Below, piece by piece: positions 1 to 5,644 of a DNA stretch of 7,149 nt. The notes under the pieces were generated by a model that saw only the letters and a program-made list of their open reading frames with translations, was not told the DNA's origin and did not search any database. Position 1 is the first letter of the stretch, and every line of letters starts with the position of its first letter. Origin of the DNA: Thermoguttaceae bacterium (GTDB lineage: Bacteria > Planctomycetota > Planctomycetia > Pirellulales > Thermoguttaceae); the NCBI GenBank assembly GCA_017454585.1, contig JAFTCU010000125.1, positions 1 through 7,149 on the forward strand. Reading direction: 5' to 3'. A program made the translations under genes and the position numbers.

Positions 1-1116
1 ATCAGCACTGGTCAGGCCGATGATGTAACGGAAGTTGGCTTCCGCATTGTACAGCGCGTCCAGAGCGGATTCGGTGGAGCCTTTGAACATGAAGTACTGC
101 TGCTGGGCCTGAGCGCGTTCCTGAGCGGAACCACCGCGGTAACCGGATTCGTATTTCGCCTGAGCCTGACGCCAGGTTTCCAGAGCCTTGTTACGACCGG
201 CAACCACCGAGTCCAGACGACGGTACGCGAAATACAGTTCCCAGTAAGCGCGTTCAATGTCCACCGCCAGATTACGGACCGACTGCTCGAAATCGACCAG
301 GGAAATGTCCGTGCGCAGACGGGCGATCATCACACCGTTATAGAAGCCAGGGATAGCGCCGGGGCCAGCGATGCGGTTGAACTGCGTACCCGCTCCACGG
401 AGCAACGGCTGACGGAATTCCGCTTCAATTTTTGTATTGTAGTAACCATCGACCGCAACGGTTGAGGAGTTCGACCAGATGTAGTCCGTCCGGAGACGAG
501 CCGTCACCGTACCGCCAGTTGCATTGGTTTTCTGAAGCTGGGTGCTAAACGACGCTCCCCTCCCCTTCAGACGGGCCAAGCCACCGTTGGAATACAGGTT
601 TTCCACGTCATTGGTTTCCTGAATGTTGATCGCGGAGGACCACTGCGTGTCGAAATCGGCCAAAACCGCTTCCACGCCGTAACGTCCATCCGATTCCGTG
701 ATGGCCGGGTTGTAAATGGTCGAAATGTTCGACGGATTCATGGTCAGAGCGGTCGGTTCACCGTTCGCGCCCTGCGCACCGTAAGAGATGCCGCCCAGGT
801 TGCGAATGACCGTGCTGTTGTAAAGACCGCAGCGAATCGCTTCTTCGAGTGTGATGTTGACGATCTCTTTTCCTTTTGAGTTGTTGATCGTCAACGGGGC
901 CTGTGCGCCTTTGACCTCTTCGATGGTCTCCGTTTCCGTGTTCGGATACTCGATCTGCGTAGCCATATCAAGGTACGGATCGACCGGCAGCGGCGCGTGC
1001 TTTCCAAGGTACAGCGGCATCTGCGGGTTGCAGCCGGTCAGGGAGAGGAATCCTCCCAGAATCAGGGCGCCCGTAAGCAGCTGAGCGGAAAAAAGTTTGA
1101 ATGTTGTGCGTTTCAT
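1..1116 (-). CDS. TolC-family outer-membrane lipoprotein, planctomycete type (partial, 3' end off the window)
   Basis: The frame is open from an ATG at 1116-1114 to base 1, giving 372 codons with no stop, so the C-terminal part is missing. The N-terminus is a lipoprotein signal: K2 R3, a hydrophobic stretch at about 13-26, and the lipobox L26-T27-G28-C29. Residue 30 is Asn and not Asp, which is compatible with outer-membrane sorting. From about residue 88 (ITLEEAIRCGL) the protein resembles outer-membrane efflux (OEP/TolC) repeats. Diagnostic pieces are VLADFDTQW (151-159), RQPLLRGAGTQFNRIAGP (235-252) and a long helical stretch AVDIERAYWELYFAYRRLD (284-302), which resemble planctomycete TolC-like proteins as I remember them. 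TolC proteins form trimeric outer-membrane channels serving RND, ABC or MFS exporters. No inner-membrane pump or adaptor gene is visible here, so the substrate is unknown. Family assignment is strong; the transport role is inferred. Confidence 0.9.
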   Translation of the reverse strand, partial: MKRTTFKLFSAQLLTGALILGGFLSLTGCNPQMPLYLGKHAPLPVDPYLDMATQIEYPNTETETIEEVKGAQAPLTINNSKGKEIVNITLEEAIRCGLYNSTVIRNLGGISYGAQGANGEPTALTMNPSNISTIYNPAITESDGRYGVEAVLADFDTQWSSAINIQETNDVENLYSNGGLARLKGRGASFSTQLQKTNATGGTVTARLRTDYIWSNSSTVAVDGYYNTKIEAEFRQPLLRGAGTQFNRIAGPGAIPGFYNGVMIARLRTDISLVDFEQSVRNLAVDIERAYWELYFAYRRLDSVVAGRNKALETWRQAQAKYESGYRGGSAQERAQAQQQYFMFKGSTESALDALYNAEANFRYIIGLTSAD

Positions 1117-1125
1117 AATACTTTG

Positions 1126-1130
1126 TCCTA
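1126..1130 (-). promoter_or_regulatory. Ribosome binding site of the TolC-family gene
   Basis: On the minus strand the sequence reads TAGGA, followed by nine bases and the ATG at 1116. This supports that start over upstream alternatives, because the start also places the lipobox at a normal distance from the N-terminus. Confidence 0.7.
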
Positions 1131-1396
1131 ATTGAGCTTAATGGGGAAGTCAATTAATGCTTGAGTTTCCTTGAGGTTCGAAGTCTAAAATTAATTACAC
1201 TTTTGTCCGTCTGAGGATTCTCTTTAGGTTTTATCGTCCATTCTGTCGTTAAATCTTGAATTATTGTTAAAGTTTTTTTATTTTTTACACTCAATTTAAC
1301 CGGAAATGTTTTTCTATTTTAACTATTTTAAGATTTCAGGGAGAAAGAAGGCCTTAGAGAGAAATTCCCGCGGAAGAGAAATGCGGAGATGGAAGT

Positions 1397-1459
1397 TTTT
1401 TAGTTCTCAGTTCCCGGTTTTCAGTTCCCGGTTTAGAATAATAAACTGAGAACTGAAAA
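1397..1459. repeat. Imperfect inverted repeat built from heptamer blocks
   Basis: AGTTCTCAGTT at 1402-1412 is the exact reverse complement of AACTGAGAACT at 1444-1454. Allowing one T-G wobble, the arms extend to 16 bp (1397-1412 with 1444-1459), with a 31-base loop containing most of the 14-bp tandem duplication. It lies 12 bp past the stop codon of the DUF1207-type gene. Read on that gene's strand, the stem would be followed by an A-rich tract and not a T-rich one, so it is not a canonical rho-independent terminator, although it could stabilise the 3' end of the transcript. Confidence 0.75.
1407..1434. repeat. Perfect tandem duplication of a 14-bp unit
   Basis: The unit TCAGTTCCCGGTTT occurs at 1407-1420 and again, identically and directly abutting, at 1421-1434. 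Each unit can be read as two seven-base blocks of related sequence (TTCCCGG, TTTTCAG). Further seven-base relatives flank it (TTCTCAG on the left, and inverted CTGAGAA/CTGAAAA blocks on the right). This pattern fits an intergenic short-sequence heptamer repeat and not a protein-binding operator, but one locus cannot prove that. Confidence 0.8.
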
Positions 1460-1470
1460 CTCAAGAAAAC

Positions 1471-2655
1471 TCAAAAGTCGTACCAGAAACCAAACCCGAT
1501 CTGCTTTTCCCATCGGTCATAGAACTGGTACTGGTCGGCGTAACCGCTCATCGCGTATAAACCGGTACGCATGGTTTGCTGGTAGATGGTTTTCCACTGC
1601 CAGCCGACTTCCAGCGCGGTGTACATATCGAAATTCGTGTCTTCGCTCCATCGGAAATGCACGGCCATAAAGGGTGAACCCTGGAAATTCGGAAGCATCA
1701 TCGGCGAGTACTCGGCCCCGGCTTCAAACTGCCACGGTTTCGCGCCGCAGTCCCGGTAGAACACATAATCGCCGCCGACATAAAAACGCCAGTTCGCATC
1801 CGGCCGGTACGCGATGCCCCACATGATGCAGTCGCGCACATAATTAATACGGTACACCTCACCGGTTTCCTCGTAGTGCTTGACGATCCACTCATCCCCC
1901 ATGTGGGAGCTGATATGGTAGTACCCGAGTTTGAATTCCCAGTTTCTTTTTCGGAAGGTCAGCGGTGCGCCAAACCGGTAGTCCGTTCCATGGAGGTCCC
2001 GGTCGCCTTTGAGTACAAGCCTCGCGATCGCGCCGCATTCCATATCGAACTGGAACCCTTCCGGGTAAAGCCGATTGGTCGTTCCGTAACGCACGATATT
2101 AATACGTCCACCGAGAGTTGGGTCCCAGTACGCGTTGTGGGTCGTGTTCTCATTAACAAAATGAATGCCAAGTCTTCCCTCGCGGTTGCTTGCGAAGTGC
2201 GCCCGATAAAGCGTCCCGCCAGGCAGAAGCTGCCAGGTCCACGTCTCGTCAGAAAATGGAAGATCACGTCCCAGACCGGGAATGCACGCGCGAAATGACG
2301 GGTCCCAGTAGTGGTACCGCTCTTCTTCCGGTGTGTAAAGCGGGGCTTGAGCCATACCCTCAACGGAATAGGAGCCAAATGAGTTTCCCAACGGTATCGC
2401 ATTGGAGCCGGTCACGCTGGAACTGTTCGCGGTAACCCAATCGCCTTCCGTTTTTCCATCACTTCCAACCCACGGATACCCCAAACTTGCCGAATCGCGC
2501 GTCATCGTGCATGGGGACGATTCGCCATATTCGGTCACCGGGTATTCTTGAGGCGAGGCCGTAAAATCCTGCGCAGACAAAGTGTCTGTGCCGAAAACGA
2601 GCGTAATGACACCGAAAACGATAAATATTCCAGATAAAATCACGTATTTAAACAT
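1471..2655 (-). CDS. Secreted DUF1207-type outer-membrane beta-barrel protein
   Basis: The 394-residue protein has a Sec signal peptide: K3, a hydrophobic core at about 4-22, and likely cleavage after L26-S27-A28. Residues 29-135 form a poorly conserved region. The DUF1207-like part follows, beginning near WQLLPGGTLYRAHFAS (141-156). It contains YYHISSHMGDE (245-255), RINYVRDCIMWG (269-280), KPWQFEAGAEYSP (306-318) and the ending GFGFWYDF (387-394). The alternating aromatic pattern and terminal Phe are typical of outer-membrane barrel strands. I match this to DUF1207 from memory of the family's conserved blocks; no biochemical function is known to me. Five cysteines (49, 123, 207, 276, 303) are present. 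The gene is divergent from the response-regulator gene and lies upstream of, on the same strand as, the TolC-family gene. Family call fairly sure, function unknown. Confidence 0.85.
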   Translation of the reverse strand: MFKYVILSGIFIVFGVITLVFGTDTLSAQDFTASPQEYPVTEYGESSPCTMTRDSASLGYPWVGSDGKTEGDWVTANSSSVTGSNAIPLGNSFGSYSVEGMAQAPLYTPEEERYHYWDPSFRACIPGLGRDLPFSDETWTWQLLPGGTLYRAHFASNREGRLGIHFVNENTTHNAYWDPTLGGRINIVRYGTTNRLYPEGFQFDMECGAIARLVLKGDRDLHGTDYRFGAPLTFRKRNWEFKLGYYHISSHMGDEWIVKHYEETGEVYRINYVRDCIMWGIAYRPDANWRFYVGGDYVFYRDCGAKPWQFEAGAEYSPMMLPNFQGSPFMAVHFRWSEDTNFDMYTALEVGWQWKTIYQQTMRTGLYAMSGYADQYQFYDRWEKQIGFGFWYDF

Positions 2656-2661
2656 TTTTTT

Positions 2662-2666
2662 ACCTC
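2662..2666 (-). promoter_or_regulatory. Ribosome binding site of the DUF1207-type gene
   Basis: On the minus strand GAGGT is followed by six A residues and the ATG at 2655. This well-placed Shine-Dalgarno sequence fixes the start, and the start in turn gives a normal signal peptide. Confidence 0.8.
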
Positions 2667-2683
2667 AAAATTGAATACGATAG

Positions 2684-2701
2684 AATATCATACCCGATAT
2701 T
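2684..2701 (-). promoter_or_regulatory. Candidate -10 box within an inverted repeat, upstream of the DUF1207-type gene
   Basis: The plus-strand sequence AATATCATACCCGATATT has perfect 6-bp arms (2684-2689 and 2696-2701) around a 6-bp spacer. On the minus strand TATGAT (2687-2692) matches five of six positions of a -10 box and would start transcription about 25 bases before the ATG. I see no good -35 element at the usual distance, so this could be an activator-dependent promoter, an operator overlapping the -10, or a chance AT-rich dyad. Confidence 0.35.
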
Positions 2702-2775
2702 TAATTTCAGGGAAAGAGCAGTTTTTTCAAAAAATATTCTTCCCACCCCACCTTTTCTTTTAGTGATTTTTTGTT

Positions 2776-2781
2776 TATAAT
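2776..2781 (+). promoter_or_regulatory. Possible -10 box (TATAAT) upstream of the response-regulator gene
   Basis: A perfect TATAAT lies in an AT-rich run (2765-2791), about 114 bases before the response-regulator start. Nothing like TTGACA stands 16-18 bases upstream. A second hexamer, TAAAAT at 2784-2789, is an alternative. The call rests only on the hexamer match and its place in a divergent intergenic region. Confidence 0.3.
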
Positions 2782-2882
2782 AATAAAATATGTGAAACTT
2801 CATGGAAAGACGGTGGAAACTGACCGATCATTGATTCAACGCTGAACGTCCCAAAACCGTGAACTCACGAACTTAAAAGATT

Positions 2883-2887
2883 AGGAG
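2883..2887 (+). promoter_or_regulatory. Ribosome binding site of the response-regulator gene
   Basis: AGGAG is followed by seven bases and the ATG at 2895. This is strong and well spaced, and it sets the start. Confidence 0.8.
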
Positions 2888-2894
2888 CCTGATT

Positions 2895-3278
2895 ATGAGT
2901 GAAGAAGTCAAAACTGCGAAAAAAATTCTGATTATTGACGATGACCAGGAAATAACGGAGTCCGTTCGTTTAACGTTGGAGGCCCGCGGCTACGAAGTCT
3001 TCAATGCAGTGGATGGGAATCAAGGGTTGGTACTGGTAGAACGGGAATCGCCTGATTTGATTATCCTCGACATGATGATGCCCAAACGCAGTGGTTTTCT
3101 TGTACTTGAAAAACTTCGCCGTTCCATGCCGGTTCCAATTCGTGTCATTATGATTACGGCCAATGAGGGGAACCGTCATAAAGCCTATGCCGAAACCCTC
3201 GGGGTGGACGATTACATCCGCAAGCCATTCCCGATGGATCGACTGCTGGAAAGTATAAAAAGGCTGATTGGAGAATAA
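2895..3278 (+). CDS. Stand-alone response-regulator receiver (REC) domain protein
   Basis: The 127-residue protein is one complete CheY-like receiver domain with no output domain. The acidic pocket is D15-D16-D17 in the first strand (ILIIDDDQE). The phospho-acceptor is D59 (LIILDMMMPKRSG). The switch residues are T88 (VIMITANEG) and Y107, and the invariant lysine is K110 (DDYIRKPF). All residues needed for Mg-dependent phosphorylation are therefore present. Such proteins act in the cytoplasm, relaying phosphate or binding a partner protein when phosphorylated. No histidine kinase or phosphotransfer protein is encoded in the window. The BatA-domain gene begins 45 bp downstream on the same strand, so the two may share a transcript. 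The first ten residues (MSEEVKTAKK) are a charged leader before strand 1. Domain call is secure; partner and pathway are unknown. Confidence 0.97.
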   Translation: MSEEVKTAKKILIIDDDQEITESVRLTLEARGYEVFNAVDGNQGLVLVERESPDLIILDMMMPKRSGFLVLEKLRRSMPVPIRVIMITANEGNRHKAYAETLGVDDYIRKPFPMDRLLESIKRLIGE

Positions 3279-3323
3279 TCGGCTTTGGCCATTGGACTGA
3301 TTGGTTGGCCGTGACGTAACTCC

Positions 3324-5639
3324 TTGCACTTTATTATTCCTTTGTTTTACTTCCTTCACCCACTTTTCCTGACTGCGCTGGTTTGTGTGGGCGTTCCGGT
3401 TCTGCTTCATTTCCTGATGAGGCCCAAGCCGAAAAAAATCACTTTTCCAGCTTTTCGTTTTTTGCAGTCGCAAGAAAAAAACCGACGGCGGTCACTGCGT
3501 CTGAAGCAATGGCTGCTTCTGCTGGCGCGGATGTTTATCATCGTTTTGGCCGTCCTGCTTTTCGCCCAGCCAGGATTTATCCCGAAAAGTAAAAACCTAT
3601 CGCCTCAAAATTCCAAATCAGGGGAATCCACTTATTCCAGCGTGCCCACCGCAGCGGTTTTTCTGTTTGACTCGTCAATCCGAATGGATTACGTCTTTCA
3701 GAATCGATCCCGTCTGAAGGCCGCACAGGATCAGGCGTCACAGATTTTGGCCGCCCTTCCGCCGCAAAGCGTGGCTTCTGTGGTTTCGACACACCTCGCG
3801 CCGATTGCTTTTTCACCCGACCGGGGTGAAATTCTGCGTCAGATCGAGCAGTTGGAAACCAGCGCATCCTCGCGTTCCATTCCCGAGGTTCTTCCCGATG
3901 CCATGGCGCTTCTCGAAACGTCCGAGCTGGAACAAAAAGAAATTTTCATCTTTACAGATTTAACGGCCAGAAGCTGGGAAATGGGCGGGTCGGTTCATCG
4001 CCGCGCGCTTGATGAAGCTCTGAAGAAAAATCCAAACGTACATATTTCGGTCGTGAAAGTTGGCGTGGAAGCTCCCGTGAACTGTCGGTTGGAAGTTCCG
4101 ACCGAAAGATCCTTCCAGACGGTTTCCGGCGGCGCGACAGAAGTTCACGCCTCGCTTTCGGTTTCCGATACACAGCCGCACCGTCTGGGAATTTTTCTCA
4201 TGGATGAAACGGGCAAACTCCAGCTTCGGGGTGAAACGATCGTTTCCGCGTCCTCTCTGGAGCCAGGTAAAGAAACCGCTCTTCCATTCTCGTTTTCGCT
4301 TGGCGCACTGAAAAATGGCTCGAATCAGGGTTTTTTGGTTTTGCTGGACGGTGATGCACTTGCGGCTGATAATTCTCGGGCGTTTACCATTCAGAAAGAC
4401 CCACCCACCCCGGTTTTGCTCATCGCGAACGAGCCCGCCGAGAAAAACGCTTTTCTCTTGCGTCAGGCTCTCGCGCCAATGCAATTCACATTGGAAAATC
4501 GGGCTAAATTCGATTGTTCAGTCCTTTCCTTTTCCCAGTTTCAACAGTGGCTTGGAGGCGGGCTCGGCAATGGAATCGGCGGCGATGTGAGACTGAGAAA
4601 TCTGGAACGCTTCCACGCGATTTTTCTTCTGGACCCGCCGGGATTCACCGCAACGCAGTGGAATCGGCTGGCGCAGTACGTCCATTCCGGTGGTGGGCTG
4701 GCGCTCTTTCTCGGCCCAGCGCTTAAAAACCCCGCAGATTTTCAGCTCGCCGAGGCGAGGCAGATCCTTCCGGCCGTTCCGGGATTTCAGGCCCGTTTTC
4801 AGGATGGAACGTTTCTTAGACCGCAGTACGGAATGGCGCATCCGATTTTAAGAACGTTCCAGTCACTCGGAACGCCGATCCCGTGGGACGAATCGCCGGT
4901 TTTCCGCGCGTGGACACTCACCGATTTAACCCCTGACGCACAGCAGATCTTCACGTGGTCAAACGGCTCGCCTGCCCTGCTCCTCCAAACCCGCGGCGCA
5001 GGACGTGTGCTTCTGTTCGGAACACCGGTCAATTCTTCCGCCAATGACTCGCGTGAAATCTGGAATTTACTGGCTCAGGGAGATTCGTGGGTTTTTCTCG
5101 TAGCAATGAATGAAATCGCACGTGTTCTAACGGCTGTGGAAACTACGCCCGGCTGCGTCGCGACTCAGGAACCACTCACTTTTCCGCTTCGTGGAAATCA
5201 GGAAGAAAGATTTGCACTAAGCCGATCTGAATTTCCCCAGTCAGGCGGCACTCACAATTCAGAGAAGAAACTAAACACGGATCAGAAGCTGAAAGCAGAA
5301 AAAGTCTCCGTCCTGGTCCCGGACCTGGAACGCCGTCAACTCGACCTTCCAGGACTTGAAAGGGCGGGAAATTACAGCGTTTCCGGAGAAAAAGGGGATT
5401 TCGAGCGCGGTTTCAGTGTCAACATTCCGTTCACTGAAACGGATCTGACCCGAACCACGCCCGAAGCGGTGAAGCAGATTTTCGACCCGTTCGGCGTAAC
5501 TTTTCTCGAAACGGCTTCACGGATGGAACGTACACGCTCAGGAGCACAGGCCAGCAGTGAGCTTTTCAGCTGGATCGCCTTACTGCTGCTTGTACTCCTG
5601 GGGTTGGAAAACTGGTTAAGCAACCGGTTTTATGCGTGA
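3324..5639 (+). CDS. BatA-domain / VWA-like / class I amidotransferase-like membrane protein (TTG start)
   Basis: The 771-residue protein has a BatA-type N-terminus: helix 1 at about 7-31 (FLHPLFL, VPVLLHFLM), a basic loop with PKPKKITFPAFRFL (34-47), and helix 2 at about 62-83. A VWA-like domain follows at about 109-230. Its MIDAS motif is degenerate, D116-S-S-I-R instead of DxSxS, though T211-D212 is kept. Next come a beta-rich region (about 240-355), a class I amidotransferase-like fold without an obvious catalytic Cys (about 362-610, PVLLIANE at 363, GGG at 456-458), a charged linker (about 639-660), a short beta region, and C-terminal helix 3 (about 748-765) ending ENWLSNRFYA. Positive-inside charges place residues 84-747 in the periplasm. 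In planctomycetes relatives usually neighbour MoxR ATPase and DUF58 genes; none is here. An in-frame TGA at 3312 excludes an earlier start. TTG at 3324 lacks a Shine-Dalgarno; TTG at 3342 (MFYFLHPLFL) is an equally good alternative. Function unknown. Confidence 0.88.
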   Translation: MHFIIPLFYFLHPLFLTALVCVGVPVLLHFLMRPKPKKITFPAFRFLQSQEKNRRRSLRLKQWLLLLARMFIIVLAVLLFAQPGFIPKSKNLSPQNSKSGESTYSSVPTAAVFLFDSSIRMDYVFQNRSRLKAAQDQASQILAALPPQSVASVVSTHLAPIAFSPDRGEILRQIEQLETSASSRSIPEVLPDAMALLETSELEQKEIFIFTDLTARSWEMGGSVHRRALDEALKKNPNVHISVVKVGVEAPVNCRLEVPTERSFQTVSGGATEVHASLSVSDTQPHRLGIFLMDETGKLQLRGETIVSASSLEPGKETALPFSFSLGALKNGSNQGFLVLLDGDALAADNSRAFTIQKDPPTPVLLIANEPAEKNAFLLRQALAPMQFTLENRAKFDCSVLSFSQFQQWLGGGLGNGIGGDVRLRNLERFHAIFLLDPPGFTATQWNRLAQYVHSGGGLALFLGPALKNPADFQLAEARQILPAVPGFQARFQDGTFLRPQYGMAHPILRTFQSLGTPIPWDESPVFRAWTLTDLTPDAQQIFTWSNGSPALLLQTRGAGRVLLFGTPVNSSANDSREIWNLLAQGDSWVFLVAMNEIARVLTAVETTPGCVATQEPLTFPLRGNQEERFALSRSEFPQSGGTHNSEKKLNTDQKLKAEKVSVLVPDLERRQLDLPGLERAGNYSVSGEKGDFERGFSVNIPFTETDLTRTTPEAVKQIFDPFGVTFLETASRMERTRSGAQASSELFSWIALLLLVLLGLENWLSNRFYA

Positions 5640-5644
5640 AATTT

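Larger units (their letters stand above)
1117..1470. other. AT-rich intergenic spacer with no gene
   Basis: This 354-bp spacer lies between two minus-strand genes. The part at 1180-1335 is very AT-rich and presumably holds the promoter of the TolC-family gene, but I cannot find a -35/-10 pair that I would defend. The part at 1330-1395 is purine-rich on the plus strand. The right end is the repeat element described separately. A 15-base motif at 1161-1175 (TTGAGTTTCCTTGAG) recurs in inverted orientation at 1460-1474 with one mismatch. I see no tRNA-like fold and no convincing short gene. Confidence 0.6.

Noticed and set aside
968..1153. A 61-codon minus-strand frame overlapping the start of the TolC-family gene
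   Set aside because: It is a different frame from the 372-codon lipoprotein frame that has a lipobox, a Shine-Dalgarno and family motifs.
1407..1434. CRISPR-like array
   Set aside because: The 14-bp units abut directly with no spacers and there are no cas genes.
1381..1449. A 22-codon plus-strand frame (ATG at 1381, TGA at 1447-1449) with a GGAAG upstream, running through the repeat
   Set aside because: It is very short and made mostly of the heptamer repeat, so the open frame follows from the repeat and not from coding selection.
1397..1459. Rho-independent terminator for the DUF1207-type gene
   Set aside because: Read on the gene's strand, the hairpin is AT-rich with a 31-base loop and is followed by A residues and not a T-tract.
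3287..3310. Hairpin GGCCA/TGGCC between the receiver and BatA-domain genes as a terminator or attenuator
   Set aside because: The stem is only 5 bp with a 14-base loop and no T-tract, which is within what chance gives.
2970..3473. A 167-codon minus-strand open frame spanning the receiver gene and the start of the BatA-domain gene
   Set aside because: It is antisense to a receiver domain with every conserved residue intact, and its product is rich in Gln, Asn, His and Arg with no domain pattern.
3959..4484. Long minus-strand open frames inside the BatA-domain gene as real antisense genes
   Set aside because: They are covered by a continuous 771-codon frame with recognisable domains, and their products show no conserved motif or signal.
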